Below are positions 27,766 to 38,755 of a DNA stretch of 64,000 nucleotides, one piece after another (within the stretch, counting starts at the first letter, position 1; every line of letters starts with the position of its first letter). The translations under genes and the position numbers were made by a program. The stretch spans positions 40,623,883-40,687,882 of the forward strand of contig NC_037591.1 of NCBI RefSeq assembly GCF_003073045.1, written 5' to 3'. This stretch comes from Pomacea canaliculata. Its lineage: Eukaryota; Mollusca; Gastropoda; Architaenioglossa; Ampullariidae. The notes below the pieces were generated by a model, which was given only the letters and a program-made list of their open reading frames with translations, searched no databases and had not been told where the DNA came from.

Positions 27766-30700
27766 CTGCATAAAACATAATTCAAGAAAAGAAACATGTA
27801 CGATCTCAATCATCTATTTATTGATAATCTATGCCGACATAATCTACTCTGTGGGGAAAATTATTGGTGATGACAAGATTAACATTGGGGTCAAGTAACA
27901 ACATATTCTGTGTGAGTCTTAAACAAGATGTGAATGGGTGGATGGATGTGAATGGCACCATCCCCACATAAACATCCTCTATATGCTTGTACTTTAAATA
28001 TTTATCTACAACAACAGCCATAGACTACAGAAAAGACAGATAACTCCTTATTGTAGACCAAGAAAATATTTTTGAGCTCATCAACAGAACACAGGTCTGA
28101 AACATTATGTAATGTAATAGTGTGAGAAGCCAGGTACATAGTAACATTAGGTAGGCAACAATAAGAAGGTGTGCAACGGAAAGCTGATTTGACAAAATTT
28201 TTGAAGAAAGCAGTGAACAAGGAATATGTATCATCTGTGCTTTTCGTCAGAGAAGCACAGAGAAATATATTCCAACCCTGAGTTCTGTGGCTGTTGAAAC
28301 ATGTAAACACAAATACTTGAAACAGGGTGCGTGAAAACCATGATGTGTGACTTATTATTTTTAGTAGTAGTAAAAGTATAAACAAATATCCTGACACGAT
28401 GTGGAGTGGTAGGCTCAATGGACAAATAACTCCGTGGCATGTTTCCCAAATCAAAACAGTTTAAACACTTGAGTTATGATGACAAGATTTATATAGTAAC
28501 ATAGACTTAAGTACGAAAACTACTAGTTCGCCCTAGAGCCGCCATCACCTCAAGGAGTCTTGTGCTCACCCCCTCTCGACCAGGTATAATAAATGATCTT
28601 GATCACCATAAACAGGTTTTGCTCGCTATAATTTACATGACAGAAAGAGAAGACAAGTATTATTCTGTAAACTAATTGTATTTCGACCAGTTGTACCTGG
28701 TTTGACGATAGCAAAAATCATTCTGAGTGTGCCTACCTGCGTTATTAGAGTAGCCATCTCTATCACCTGATTGAGAACTTGGGATTTCTTCATACAGACC
28801 GGAATGAAGAGCATTTGATGCTGATGCCAGTGACTCCAGTGCGACTTCAGGTGTGTTCTGTATCTGCGTGAAAGCCCCATGTTCTTCGGGATCTCTTTGA
28901 CCTGCGCATTTCATCATCCGAAAGACTGTATGTTCCTAGGTCACCTCTTTGTGAACTTAGACACAGTGACCATTATTTTTTAATATCATTCGTTTAAGCA
29001 ATAAGAATAAAAGGTGCAATAAGAGTAAATACTGTGTATCCTCAGTCCGTTGAGGTATCACACACCCTTGGTGAATGTATTGCTGTAACCACAGTACAGT
29101 CTGAGTCTGTAAGACTGTGCGTAATGAATGAATACAAAAGGGAGGAAACACTGGAACCCTAAGGAAATGTTTCACTATTGATTACTTCCCTTTAAAAGCT
29201 GAAAGTCAACGAATCAGGTATTTCGTTATGTTTGAAAGTAGGCAAAGGTTTGGTTGATCAAGAGCCATGTTGATGTTCTTCCCTGGTTACTTAATTCGAC
29301 ACGGATTTGTACTCAAACAGCAGAAAATGAGAAGAAAACAGTAAGTAATATGCAGGGTTGTCCATGGGACATATTTTTCTATCCCGTCCCATCCCGCCCC
29401 ATGGCAATTTATGCCTGTCCCATCCCGTCCCATCCCACGGGATGTTTCCCATGGGATTCCCATGGTATTAACAATCCTATGGACAACACTGAAAACCACT
29501 TTTCGGCTTTTGTTCTATAATTCCTGCTACTTCACATACAATAGATGATTCAGAGGAAAGATTTAAATCCTTGATGAATGAAATAACAGTAAATTTATTT
29601 TGCAATATCCAGTATCGACTACCATGGGAAATACAAATGTGTGCTGTCCCATCCCATCCCGTCCCATGGGACGTTTCCCATGGGATTCCCATGGGATTCC
29701 CATTCCTATGGACAACACTGGTAATATGTAACTTCTAATGTATGTTCTAATAACATATATGCTTGATTGGTACTTTATAATATTATATTTTGCGTAAATA
29801 ATTTTTTCTTGATTTCTAACTTTTGACCTACTTCCCGATTTTTGAATTCTCTGCCCCTTACACTTACAATCTTTGATTTGATTTTACTGCAAAGAAACAA
29901 AACCTATAATTCTTAAAATGCACACCACGGAAATGTTTTCAAAATGCTCTTTCAAGGGGAGTATCACATTTGACTTTATTGTATGTTAATAGATATAATT
30001 GTTTTTAAATACCGGTCGAAATTTCACTCGTGAGCATTTGTCCCTCCATCAGGTTTGACTAGTACCACGTGGGGACCGAAGTAGGGTAGCGAGGGTATTT
30101 GTTCTTTGTAAATGTCATTAAAATTCAAGTCCAATCAAAGCACAAGTCAATGGACATTATAGGATTTAAAAGCATTTTTGTACACAGTTTTGGATTGGAG
30201 AAGAATTGTTGTGAATGAAGGTATAGAAGTACTTCTTGGTTTTTCTGTTTTTGTCTACTAACCCATAAGTGTTCAACCAAGTATTTTTAACATTTCTTTA
30301 TGTTGTGAAGCAACTGTAGCTCAGTCATAAAAGAGGTTCCTTTTTGTGCTGCAGTCACTAATTTTGGTTGTAATAACCAAAGATATGCTAAATGTATAAA
30401 GACATTTAAGTTTACTGAAATTGTTTCTTGTTCGCTATACACGTTTTAGCTCATTAGCTTGAGAAGCGTACATCTAGGTTTACTGTACAAACTACTTTTA
30501 GGGTTTGGTTAGGAACAAAAGTTTTTATATGATAATGACTACAAAATGTTCATTTGTTATGACAATGACTACAAATGTACATTTGTTATGACAATGACTG
30601 CAAATGTACAGACATCAAGGACGGGGAGACACTCATCACCCGAGCTGGTGTCATTCGTCTTACGTCTTAGTTTGAAGAAAACGACGAGTGCGATGATGAC

Positions 30701-33700
30701 AGCAATTCCTACGACAGCGGCCACAACACAGACAGCAATGATGATCTTGGTGTTAGTGCTCACAGAGTCTGCTTCTGAAAAGCAAAAACAGGAATGGGTG
30801 ACATAATGTTCTAATATTTCTAACGGAAGAATAGCGAACTCTTGTACATGCTGTGCTTTTATACCTCTTGTAGGTGGTGGTGGAGATGCCCCGAGGACTG
30901 GGTCGACCTCCACGATACCAGGCGTTGAATTGTTAATAGGTATTTATGTGAGGACACTGGTAATGATATTTGAAATAGGAAATGCACGTAATTACCATGC
31001 ACCATAACTACAGCAAGTACATGGTGATGAATTTAAAACCACGTACTTGTTATTTCAAATGCCATAAACAATATCCAGCTTTTTATGGGTTTAGTTTTCT
31101 CATCAGAACCGTGTTTTTTGTTAGAAGAGCTACATTATGTAACAAAATGAATTAAATGTTACCTGATGATATGCTGGGATCACTTGCTTTAGTTGCGCTG
31201 CCAGTAGCTGGATTTTCAATTTTTGCTGTAGTTGGATAAATTATAACAATAAATAAATATCACAGTTAAGTGAGAAAAATTAAAAAAAAGATATTTGTTT
31301 TGCTGCTACTGCAAGTGGATATTCCTGTATTGAGAATAGTTATTATGCGATAGCTAATGTGGGTATATATTATTATTTCTCCTTCTCTCTTTTTTTTCGG
31401 ACCTAATGACTGAGACTACTGTAGCTGGCAACTTTACTTTTACTGCAAGAATTTGATGTGCAACTTGCACTGACAATAAACTAGTTTTCCTTTTAAGCTT
31501 ACAAGGATCAGCAAATAAAAAAAAGCAAAATATTATTCCTGCTCTTTATGATACATGATTTTCTTTTCCAACTATTTCCCAGCTATCAATAGGTTACCTA
31601 CTAGATCCTCCGTCCTCAGTGAGACATTTACTTCTGTTGCCAGGTGTGGGTACACAGATGTAACTACAACCACCATTGTTGCTTCCACATCCGTTGGGCC
31701 CTGTAATAACAATGAGGCAGCCAGATGTGAAATATGAAAAGTAGGCATACCGGGGTGTTCGCTGCCGTCCCCTTATTAAAAAACAACCAAGCTTTAGACA
31801 TCGGTAGTGAGAAGTCTGAACGTGTTGTAGAATCCTCCTATCATCACATGACAGTGTTTGCCTGTGCAGTGTGTTTGCAGGTAAACTATTGCTGTCTACA
31901 CGTGACCTGCCCACTGACCTTTATCTTCTATTTCCTCAGCGTAGACGCGGATGTCATTTAATTTTAAGAGATGGATGAAAATGTTTCTTCCATTACTGCC
32001 ATCCTTCCCATAGCGAAATAGGCGTGTTTTTATCGTCTGATTGAGATTTTGAAAGCTGGAAAAGGTTACTTTATATTTTAAAATGAACGAAACTGGTTTA
32101 TCTCTACATAGAAGAAAGTATTTAATGAAACATAATTTCAGTTTTGGTAAAAGTAAACATATTTTCTCCATAAAGTCGGATGAAATACAAAAATTGACAG
32201 TAATATGCAATAGAAATAAAGAAATAAAGTGATAGCACTACCAACCTCCAGTCCGTCACAAAGAAGTCATTGAGATAGAGGTCCAAGCCGTTAAAGACTG
32301 ATCCCGATTGTTGTAGAATCACCGAAATCTTCCTCCTTTCCAGGTCAACCCAGCCTACCTGCTGTGTGCCACCATCTGCCCAGTACAGTCTGCCCTCTGC
32401 ACGTGTACATCCACAAGATAGAAAGAGAGAACAGACACACAAAATATAGAAATTATAGCAAAAAGAGCTCACAGAATGCATGAATAAATGTTTCATATAT
32501 AATAATATCGCAGAAAACAAATGAGAAAGGAAAAGAAAAAGGAAGGATGGAGTGATAAGCAAAGATCTCACCGACTGTGTCGAGAGCGATGGCGTTCGGT
32601 TGGTTGAGATACTCGCCCCCTGAGACCAGAGTCTGACGTCCTGTACCGTCATAGTTGGCTCGCTCTATGGTAGGTGTGGCGCCACGGTCGCTCCAGTACA
32701 TTACCCTAGTTTGGTGTTTTTACCCGAAAAATGAAATTTGCGTATAAATGATTATCTTGAAATATTTTAATTAACTTGGTTACATTTGACATTATACGCC
32801 TTATAATATTATTGAGAGATAAGTGGTTTGTGTGTAGGTGAATGTGCATGGCGTGTGTTTGTGCGCTGAAATTCATCATTTGTATACGGATTTGATTAGT
32901 GTATTTATTTCTGTATCATCTTTGTGCTTGTCTTACTGATGGTAAGATGGCGCTATTAGAGCAGCGTTACGTCCCCTGTCAATTGAATCTTTTAGTGACG
33001 GTTTGTGCATCTTTGAAACACTGTTGCGAGGACGCAATGACTCTTGAAGCCTGTTCACTCGATACAGTTTTTGGTACTTCTTATAAACCTGATATCTGAG
33101 ACTAGACCAATGTGCCCATAATTGTATTTAACTCATTTTTTAAAAACATTATCTTGCTATCAACGGTTTTTCATATTTTTCTGAGCAATTTTTATCTTCT
33201 ACATTAAATTAATTAGTCTATCTTTAAATTTAATATGTTTACCCATTGCGCTTGTCAACTTCGATGTCTTTCGGCATGTCAAGTGAGGAGTTGATGACTA
33301 TTCGATGAGTGTTGCTGTACATAGTGATCATGCCGATGACTTTATTGCCTGCGTCTGTGTAGAAGATGAGCCTGGACAGTGCGTCTACACACAGGCCGTC
33401 TGGTACAGAGGCTGGAAAACATAACTGTAATTATTAATTTTTAAACAAACCTTCTCCATTATCATTTGTTATTTAACTTATTTATGTTTTTTTTACTAGA
33501 GATATTGAAATATTGAATACAGTAGTTAGAGTTCGAGATCATGAGGATGTTGAAAACCTCGTAAATTTTCTAGAAACAAATTTAATTTCTTGAGAATTTT
33601 AATTAAATAGTAAACAATTAACGGACTTGTGTGTACCAGTCTACTGGAGCCATAATTACTACAGATCTACGAATTATTTAAGATAACTTTTCAACGATAG

Positions 33701-35883
33701 AGAACTAAGGCAGGACAATGAGAAAAACAAAGAATACATTATCAATTTACATTGATCTATTCAGTTCCACATTATACACATCCATCGCATTCCTTGTATT
33801 TCCCTTCGCAAAAGAAGAAAACAAATCATGCTAATTATGTAATAAAAGATATATATATATATATCTTTAATTATATATAGTGCAATCCTGCTTTTAAATG
33901 AAAGACTTTACCCAATCCTAAATAGCGAACAAGCCGAGCATCACTGCCGTTAAGGTTCGATGTTCGGATGGTCTTCTCCACATTGTCTGTCCAGTAGACA
34001 CGACCAGTCATCGGGTCGTATTCAACACCAGCAGGGCCCTTTAGTCCCTCCAGAGGAATATCAAACAGTGTATTCGTGTCGATGTCGATGTTCCGAATAC
34101 CCACATACCACGGTAGATTAGATTCGGTAATAAGGAGAAACTTTAGGGGAATTATGGCTGCAGAGAATCGAAACAATTGGAGTTATAATATAATAACAGC
34201 AACAAAATAGAAATAAATAAAAAGTCTAATGCTCTTGACGAAACGTGATTACAGTTTGACAGAGTTTACAAGTGTATTTTGATGAAAACACGAACAGGCC
34301 TGCATTCCTCAGAAAGTCATTGCCATCTGTACATAACAAACTTTTACAAAACACACACGCTTGCCAACACACACACACACACACAAATACATACACACAA
34401 AATATACTAAGTGTGATTTAAATTCATGTCTAAAAAAATGTAGGTTAAGCAAGCTATTGGCCCGCAACAAATGATGTTTCAACATATATTTTGAAAAAAA
34501 AACTGTCATTTATAAATAGCTTATTGTTCCTGATGCAGTTTGGGGAATTACCGTGGTTAAAATTATTTTTGCTTTTATTAAGCTTAGCGTTTACTGTTGA
34601 TTGTAGAATGATTTAGATAAAGAAAAACAATGTTCTTATTCATAAAATGATTTTACATTGTTTGCATAGAGGTAGACATAACCCTAATTTCTTGAACAGA
34701 AACATGTTTTCAAGTTTCCTTACTTTAATTTTTGTGTTTTTATTATATGTTTACCAGATCATGTGACAGGTGTGTATCTACCGTGTATAAAACATTCATG
34801 ACATATTGCACAGAAGATTTAGGTTTTCCCACCTGCAGTGTAGCTCGCATGGAAGCCACCTCCTGACTGAGTAGAGTCAGAATGGAATCTGATCCACATT
34901 GTGTTTGATGTTGATCGTCTTGGGTACGCTGTGGTGTTGCAGTAGATAGACAAGAATGGTGATGTCCCTGACTCGCCATCTTTAATCTTCAAACGAAGAG
35001 ATGCGGGACAGTCAAAACATTCACTTCGACCTTACCAAGCTATAATTTCATGAAATAAATTGTGGGTAATTTTCCGGGCATATCAGTTGAATGCACTTCA
35101 ACTGTTCTCGAGACAGATGCTGACACTTTTGACTAAAGACATCAAGCGGTCACAGTCAACCCAGAAGTTAATGTTGGAGAAATTGCGAGAAAAACAAATA
35201 CTTTGGAATCATTTAAAGACACATTGCATAATCTACTCATGTGTCTACATTAAGTAAACTAAAAGCTCTAAATCTGTGTACCTTTAATTATATTGATACC
35301 TGTATATAGTCCTGCTTGCAGCTACTCCAGTCACCTGCCACATCAAAGCTGTCAAATGTCAAGGTAATCCGATATCCTGTTGGTGCTCTGATGATGTAAA
35401 CACAATCCTGATCAGGCGGGTACTGACTCGGGTACAATGGAGACAGTATGAGACCAGTGAGTGCAGTGTATTCACCGCCACAAGCTAAGAAACAGATTTT
35501 AGACTATTTCAGCTTTCCTTAAGCGAAAGTCATTTAGTAATGTAAATGAAATAATAAGAAAAGAATATAAAAAAACCTTTCCAACTACTAATAAGAAACA
35601 TAGTTATAATTGCACACCACGTACTTCTTTCTCACTTGTGTTTATTAGTAGTTTCTCCCGTGTGTGTGTGTAAACTGTTTGCTGACTTTAACATATGAAA
35701 GTCGGTATTGATAAAATACTCAATTAATTAATAAAATATACAAATGCATTTAAGCAGACAGACACACACGTGTATTTTTAAATAATTTTAAATCATTTCT
35801 GTAATGGGAAATTACTAGTAATTACCTTGAACTTGCGGATGAATTCCAAGTGTTAAGAAAAACAAAAACAGAGGAGTGATCAT
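27641..35883 (-). CDS. Gene A: CUB / YWTD beta-propeller / EGF transmembrane receptor (complete, 13 coding exons)
   Basis: Joining 13 exons on the minus strand with GT/AG borders and matching phases gives an open frame of 1,797 nt (598 residues plus TAG). Domain order: signal peptide (1-20), CUB (about 20-132), LDLR class B propeller (about 133-411) with blade motifs VYWTD, IFYTD, MYWSD, LYWAD and FFVTDW, EGF-like module (412-444), Ser/Thr stalk (445-465), transmembrane helix (about 473-498), and a tail of about 100 residues with YEEI, YSNN, YEQP, YITP and YDDL. The family is known for extracellular ligand binding and endocytosis or signalling. The ligand here is unknown. Cys pattern and blade spacing look functional. 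The gene stands head-to-head with gene B and is a direct-repeat paralogue of broken gene D. The 5' UTR exon is uncertain. Exon chaining is seen directly; function is inferred from domains. Confidence 0.87.
27935..28240 (+). repeat. Dispersed repeat, copy 2 (gene A last intron)
   Basis: Partner of 20,015-20,390. Shared starts 'tggatgtgaatgg' and 'accatcccc'. It lies in the intron between the two tail exons of gene A. Confidence 0.55.
28737..28901 (-). CDS. Gene A exon 12 (cytoplasmic tail 1)
   Basis: 165 nt, the same length and phase (1-1) as tail exon 1 of B, but with unrelated-looking sequence. It contains LHSGLYEEIPSSQ and GDRDGYSNN. YEEI is the Src-family SH2 consensus and YxN the Grb2 SH2 consensus once phosphorylated. 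Confidence 0.8.
29353..29720. mobile_element. hAT-type MITE in a gene A tail intron
   Basis: Ends CAGGGTTGTCCATGGGA and (reverse complement) CAGTGTTGTCCATAGGA, flanked by perfect 8-bp duplications GTAATATG (29,345-29,352 and 29,721-29,728). The 368 bp are filled with CCCATGGGATT repeats. Non-autonomous. It lies between the transmembrane and first tail exon of gene A. Confidence 0.9.
30664..30774 (-). CDS. Gene A exon 11 (transmembrane helix)
   Basis: 111 nt, phase 1 in and out, coding ADSVSTNT then an uninterrupted hydrophobic run (IIIAVCVVAAVVGIAVIIAL) ended by KLRR, a stop-transfer signal. Same length and borders as gene B. Confidence 0.9.
31163..31225 (-). CDS. Gene A exon 10 (extracellular Ser/Thr stalk)
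   Basis: 63 nt, phase 1 in and out, coding KIENPATGSATKASDPSISS. It is a low-complexity stalk, nine codons shorter than the equivalent in B. The degraded version is visible in D at 11,983-12,036. Confidence 0.8.
31602..31700 (-). CDS. Gene A exon 9 (EGF-like module)
   Basis: 99 nt, coding GPNGCGSNNGGCSYICVPTP and then GNRSKCLTE. This is the GGCSYIC EGF type that normally caps a YWTD propeller. Only four cysteines are present; the usual C-x-C plus final Cys are missing. The donor giving the right phase is TCTA before GTAGGT. Confidence 0.88.
31919..32055 (-). CDS. Gene A exon 8 (last propeller blade)
   Basis: 137 nt after the acceptor TTTTTCCAG, coding SFQNLNQTIKTRLFRYG and ending LNDIRVYAEEIEDK. 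It closes the propeller before the EGF module. It is one codon shorter than in B. Confidence 0.87.
32246..32396 (-). CDS. Gene A exon 7 (propeller LY4 and fifth F-x-x-DW motif)
   Basis: 151 nt, coding GRLYWADGGTQQVGWVDLER and ending LNDFFVTDW. The donor is AG before GTTGGT (phase 2). LYWAD is blade 4 and FFVTDW is the blade 5 equivalent. Confidence 0.9.
32572..32705 (-). CDS. Gene A exon 6 (propeller LY3)
   Basis: 134 nt, coding VMYWSDRGATPTIERANYDG and GGEYLNQPNAIALDT, a canonical class B repeat with the PNAIALD strand. It differs from gene B at about 6 of 134 positions. Confidence 0.92.
33243..33411 (-). CDS. Gene A exon 5 (propeller LY2)
   Basis: 169 nt, coding VPDGLCVDALSRLIFYTDAG then NKVIGMITMYSNTHRIVI. 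It differs from the gene C exon at only about 7 of 169 positions by eye, including silent sites. Confidence 0.92.
33912..34157 (-). CDS. Gene A exon 4 (propeller LY1)
   Basis: 246 nt. It codes the propeller entry strand and blade 1, with GVEYDPMTGRVYWTD followed by KTIRTSNLNGSDARLV, a textbook LDLR class B repeat. It is three codons longer than in B and C and clearly diverged from them. Confidence 0.9.
34833..34986 (-). CDS. Gene A exon 3 (CUB domain, second half)
   Basis: 154 nt, starting IKDGESGTSP after the acceptor TTTGAAG and ending just before GTGGGA. It contains YCNTTAYPRRSTSNTMWIRF, with the fourth CUB cysteine and the typical WIRFHSD strand. Length and phases match B and C exactly. 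Confidence 0.88.
35300..35484 (-). CDS. Gene A exon 2 (CUB domain, first half)
   Basis: 185 nt, phase 1 in, phase 0 out, the same length as in B and C. It begins ACGGEYTALTG, contains SPLYPSQYPPDQDCVY and ends SSCKQDYIQ. Cys 1, 2 and 3 of a CUB domain and the acidic QDY motif are visible. Confidence 0.9.
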
Positions 35884-35891
35884 CTCGATTG
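35826..35891 (-). CDS. Gene A exon 1 (signal peptide; ATG at 35,883-35,881)
   Basis: The exon follows an acceptor (TTATTTCAG) and the ATG lies nine bases in. It codes MITPLFLFFLTLGIHPQVQ and ends CAA G before GTAATT (phase 1). The hydrophobic core is typical of a signal peptide. The same ATG position is used in copies C and D. Confidence 0.85.
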
Positions 35892-36484
35892 CTGAAATAA
35901 CAATTAAAACATCAATAACCTGATTATCCATTTTAAAGTCGTCCTACCGATGATTTAGATCGACCTTTAATCTGATACACGGGGAAGAATATGTCCATGG
36001 ATACCATTTATTTCATCTAATTAACTATTCCATAGGTTGACTTTTTTTTAAAAACCCTTAAGTTAGCGGTTAAAGGGAAAGAATCCATACTGGAACAATT
36101 CCTGAATGTTGCAGTAGTTATCTCCCATTCGTACTCATTTTTAAGCTCAACGTGATGTGTTGTGCGACACTACAACAGCTTCGCATCATCCGTGTGACAC
36201 GTAATCAAAGAACACGAAAACTCGTAGCCCTGCAATTAGTTCTTTTTATCTTCGGAATTTTAACTATCTCATTAACGAAAGAAAAAAGAAAATCTTACAC
36301 AATGGGGATTATGTGATTAAAATAAATCATTTTTGTCAGTTGACTGCCCCATTTGTCATACCCATAGATGATAAAAATAGAGCAAGACAGGTTGCGCCTG
36401 TTGTATATGTGTTTTTGAACTGCAGTTGAGATACATAGTGCAGAATCAGGTAAGACTAGATGCAACGGTGCGAATCTTGTCAGT

Positions 36485-36885
36485 TATGAAGCGGATAACC
36501 GAGTGGTTAGAGCGTTGGAGTCCAAATTTACTGGAACTACATAGGGCTGTCTCCCACCTCTACCTCATATTACACTTCTACACTGGCATATACCCATAAA
36601 GACCTTTAGGATTGCTAACAAACCACCCTAGACCCTAGTTGGGGCGATTGTTACCTCCCCTATAGAGTTACCACATGACACAGACCAAACCTTCCCAAGT
36701 CGACCCAGCTGGCGGTAATGGGTACCTGACTCCATTGAGGGTTGCAGAAAGTAAAGAAGCGAGGGAGAAATGAGATGGGTACCACCTTAATGTATAGCTC
36801 GCCTTGAGAAAAGGGAGGTATCGAACACCTTCCCCCCCCCCTCCTCAAAGATCTGAAAAGGTTAGGTGATGACCTTTATCTTTAA
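36485..36885 (+). mobile_element. tRNA-derived SINE
   Basis: The head GATAACCGAGTGGTTAGAGC followed by GTTGGAGTCCAAA resembles a tRNA-Ser-type A box. The body contains CTGGCGGTAATGGGTACCTG and ends 'gatgacctttatctttaac'. A degenerate B box (GGTATCGAACACC) is at about 36,810. Confidence 0.6.
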
Positions 36886-37069
36886 CTTTATGAAATGTTC
36901 TCTAGTGGTATTTTACTCATGTGTGAATATTCCTGTTCCAGAAAATCGACAGTATCCATAAGGCAAAGTTGCCATTTCTGTGTTGTTTCTTTTTGTTGTT
37001 TAGCAATTGGAACTCATACACACAGACACATTCGTAAAACTTCTGAATACCTTTAATCAGTATACTTAC

Positions 37070-37180
37070 CTGTTTACTTTTCATCGATAGATAACCTGTC
37101 CAGTTCAGCATCAAGCGAGGGTTCTTCGAGCAGGGCTTCTTGTCAGTGATTCCAACAGCCTTACTTGTTTTTTCCACAGA
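37070..37180 (-). promoter_or_regulatory. Candidate 5' UTR exon of gene A
   Basis: A perfect donor (AAACAG/GTAAGT) at 37,070 ends a block conserved with the D flank (donor CGCAG/GTAAGT at 21,351). Spliced to 35,891 it would put a short upstream ORF (ATGAAAAGTAAACAG) whose TGA overlaps the main ATG. The start of the exon is not determined. Inference only. Confidence 0.4.
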
Positions 37181-38631
37181 CCCTTATGCTTGTCCTTAAC
37201 TAAAGGCAATCGACCAATCGTTTATTATTTACCTTTGTTGTGGTGACAGTACTTCCTGACAACACCACACCTGTTTGGACATACGCTGTTCGGTGCTTTG
37301 AAACTTAGTTTTTTGTAGTCATGCCTAAAGAGTTCTGCTTTATTTAATTTAATAATATTAAGGTAAATCTTGAAACTTTAAAAACTAAATCGCTGTAAAT
37401 TTTAAAGTGCATTTTATCAGCTTCATACAAAAGTCAGTAATAAATTCATCAAATACATAGGGAGCGTCAAAGCGTAAAAATTAAAATAGTTTTATTAGAG
37501 AATATAATATTTGTGTGCCGTCTAAGTTTTTTTTTAATTTCCCAACGCATTTGTTCTTACTTTTGTTGCAAAATTTAAGTTGAATATCCAAATAACCATG
37601 GTGATAAAAGCATAGAAATTAGCATCCGCACAAATAAGAGAAAAAAATGTATCGATAGCTACAAACACAACTTACTAACTGTTCTTTGCTTGTGTTAGGA
37701 GCTAGTTCATGCGTCCTGCAAGTAGAGTAGTCGGGTTTTTAAAAAGTTTTTAAGGTGAATGTTACCACCGCTTTTTTAATTCTACCTCAAAAAGTGGAGC
37801 AGAGGGGGGACAGAGAGGTAACATCGGATAGCGCTACTTCCTTGTTTCTTCACCGACTAGTCAGAGCTCGAGTCTCATTGTACCCTCTCATGCAATTTTG
37901 GGAAATGAAAACGGGTAAAGGATCAAAGTGATATAAGACATCTTGGGATTAGATAATAGTTAATAATAGAAACAACTATTTTTGTCATCGCCATTGTAGT
38001 CGTTGTATCATCATTATCGTCAGCGTCGTCATCTGAGTCATTATGATTATCTTGCTGGTCGTATACATTTAAAGTAAACTGTGGTTGGTTTTGGATCACT
38101 TCAAGCTTTCTATGGAGTGAAAATGTTTGGTTAACAATTCACGCGATATAACATTCAGTTCTTCCAGACGTGTCAGGCGATGATTTTAATTCTCCTTTTT
38201 CTTCCATTGTGCAGCTGTCTTCCACTGTTATCTGCCGACCTGAATGGCGAGGGCGAGATCCACTATCTGGGCGCTGGTCATCTCCTCCAGCCTCACGATG
38301 CCTAGCAGAGGCTGCAGCTTGTTCTTTGGGTTGTCTACATTACTGGCTGTCGCACCTGTCTGCACCCTCACAGGGTAAACAGGAATAAACAGGACTTCAG
38401 GAAGCTTCCCGATGATGGCATAACAATCATTTTTTTTTCCATGAGAACTATTTTGATTGTACCAACAACACAGGAGAAATCATTCCACTAATCGTTTCAC
38501 ACATCCAGGGTTGGCAATTATGCAGGTAGTCAAGCTGTTTGATCCGCATCAAGCAAAACTTCTAATGTTCAACAACTTTGCCGCAATTCCAGGAGCTGAC
38601 ACTGTGATTGTCAAGACGAAATGGTTGCTGA

Positions 38632-38712
38632 CAAATGGCTGATTACAAATGGCTGATTACGAATGGCTGATTACAAATGGCTGATTACAAATGGCTGTTT
38701 ACAAATGGCTGT
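38632..38712. repeat. 14-bp minisatellite (A block)
   Basis: Same TGGCTGATTACAAA unit as 22,477-22,552, about five copies with TTACGAA and GTTTAC variants. It marks the end of the segmental duplication. Confidence 0.9.
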
Positions 38713-38755
38713 GAAAGAAATCAAACAGAGCGTTACTTCCTACGATTTCTGGTTT

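Larger units (their letters stand above)
31020..38755 (+). repeat. Segmental duplicate 2 (A block)
   Basis: Direct-repeat partner of 11,873-22,590, covering gene A from the stalk upward and 2.8 kb of upstream flank. Coding frames are intact here. Confidence 0.8.

Noticed and set aside
30860..30906. Possible extra gene A exon between stalk and transmembrane exons (reads PSPRGISTTTYKR)
   Set aside because: Its donor leaves phase 2, which does not fit the transmembrane exon, while stalk to transmembrane splicing is already in phase as in gene B.
36490..36530. tRNA gene
   Set aside because: Only an A-box-like head is present, without a foldable acceptor or T arm; it is the head of a SINE.
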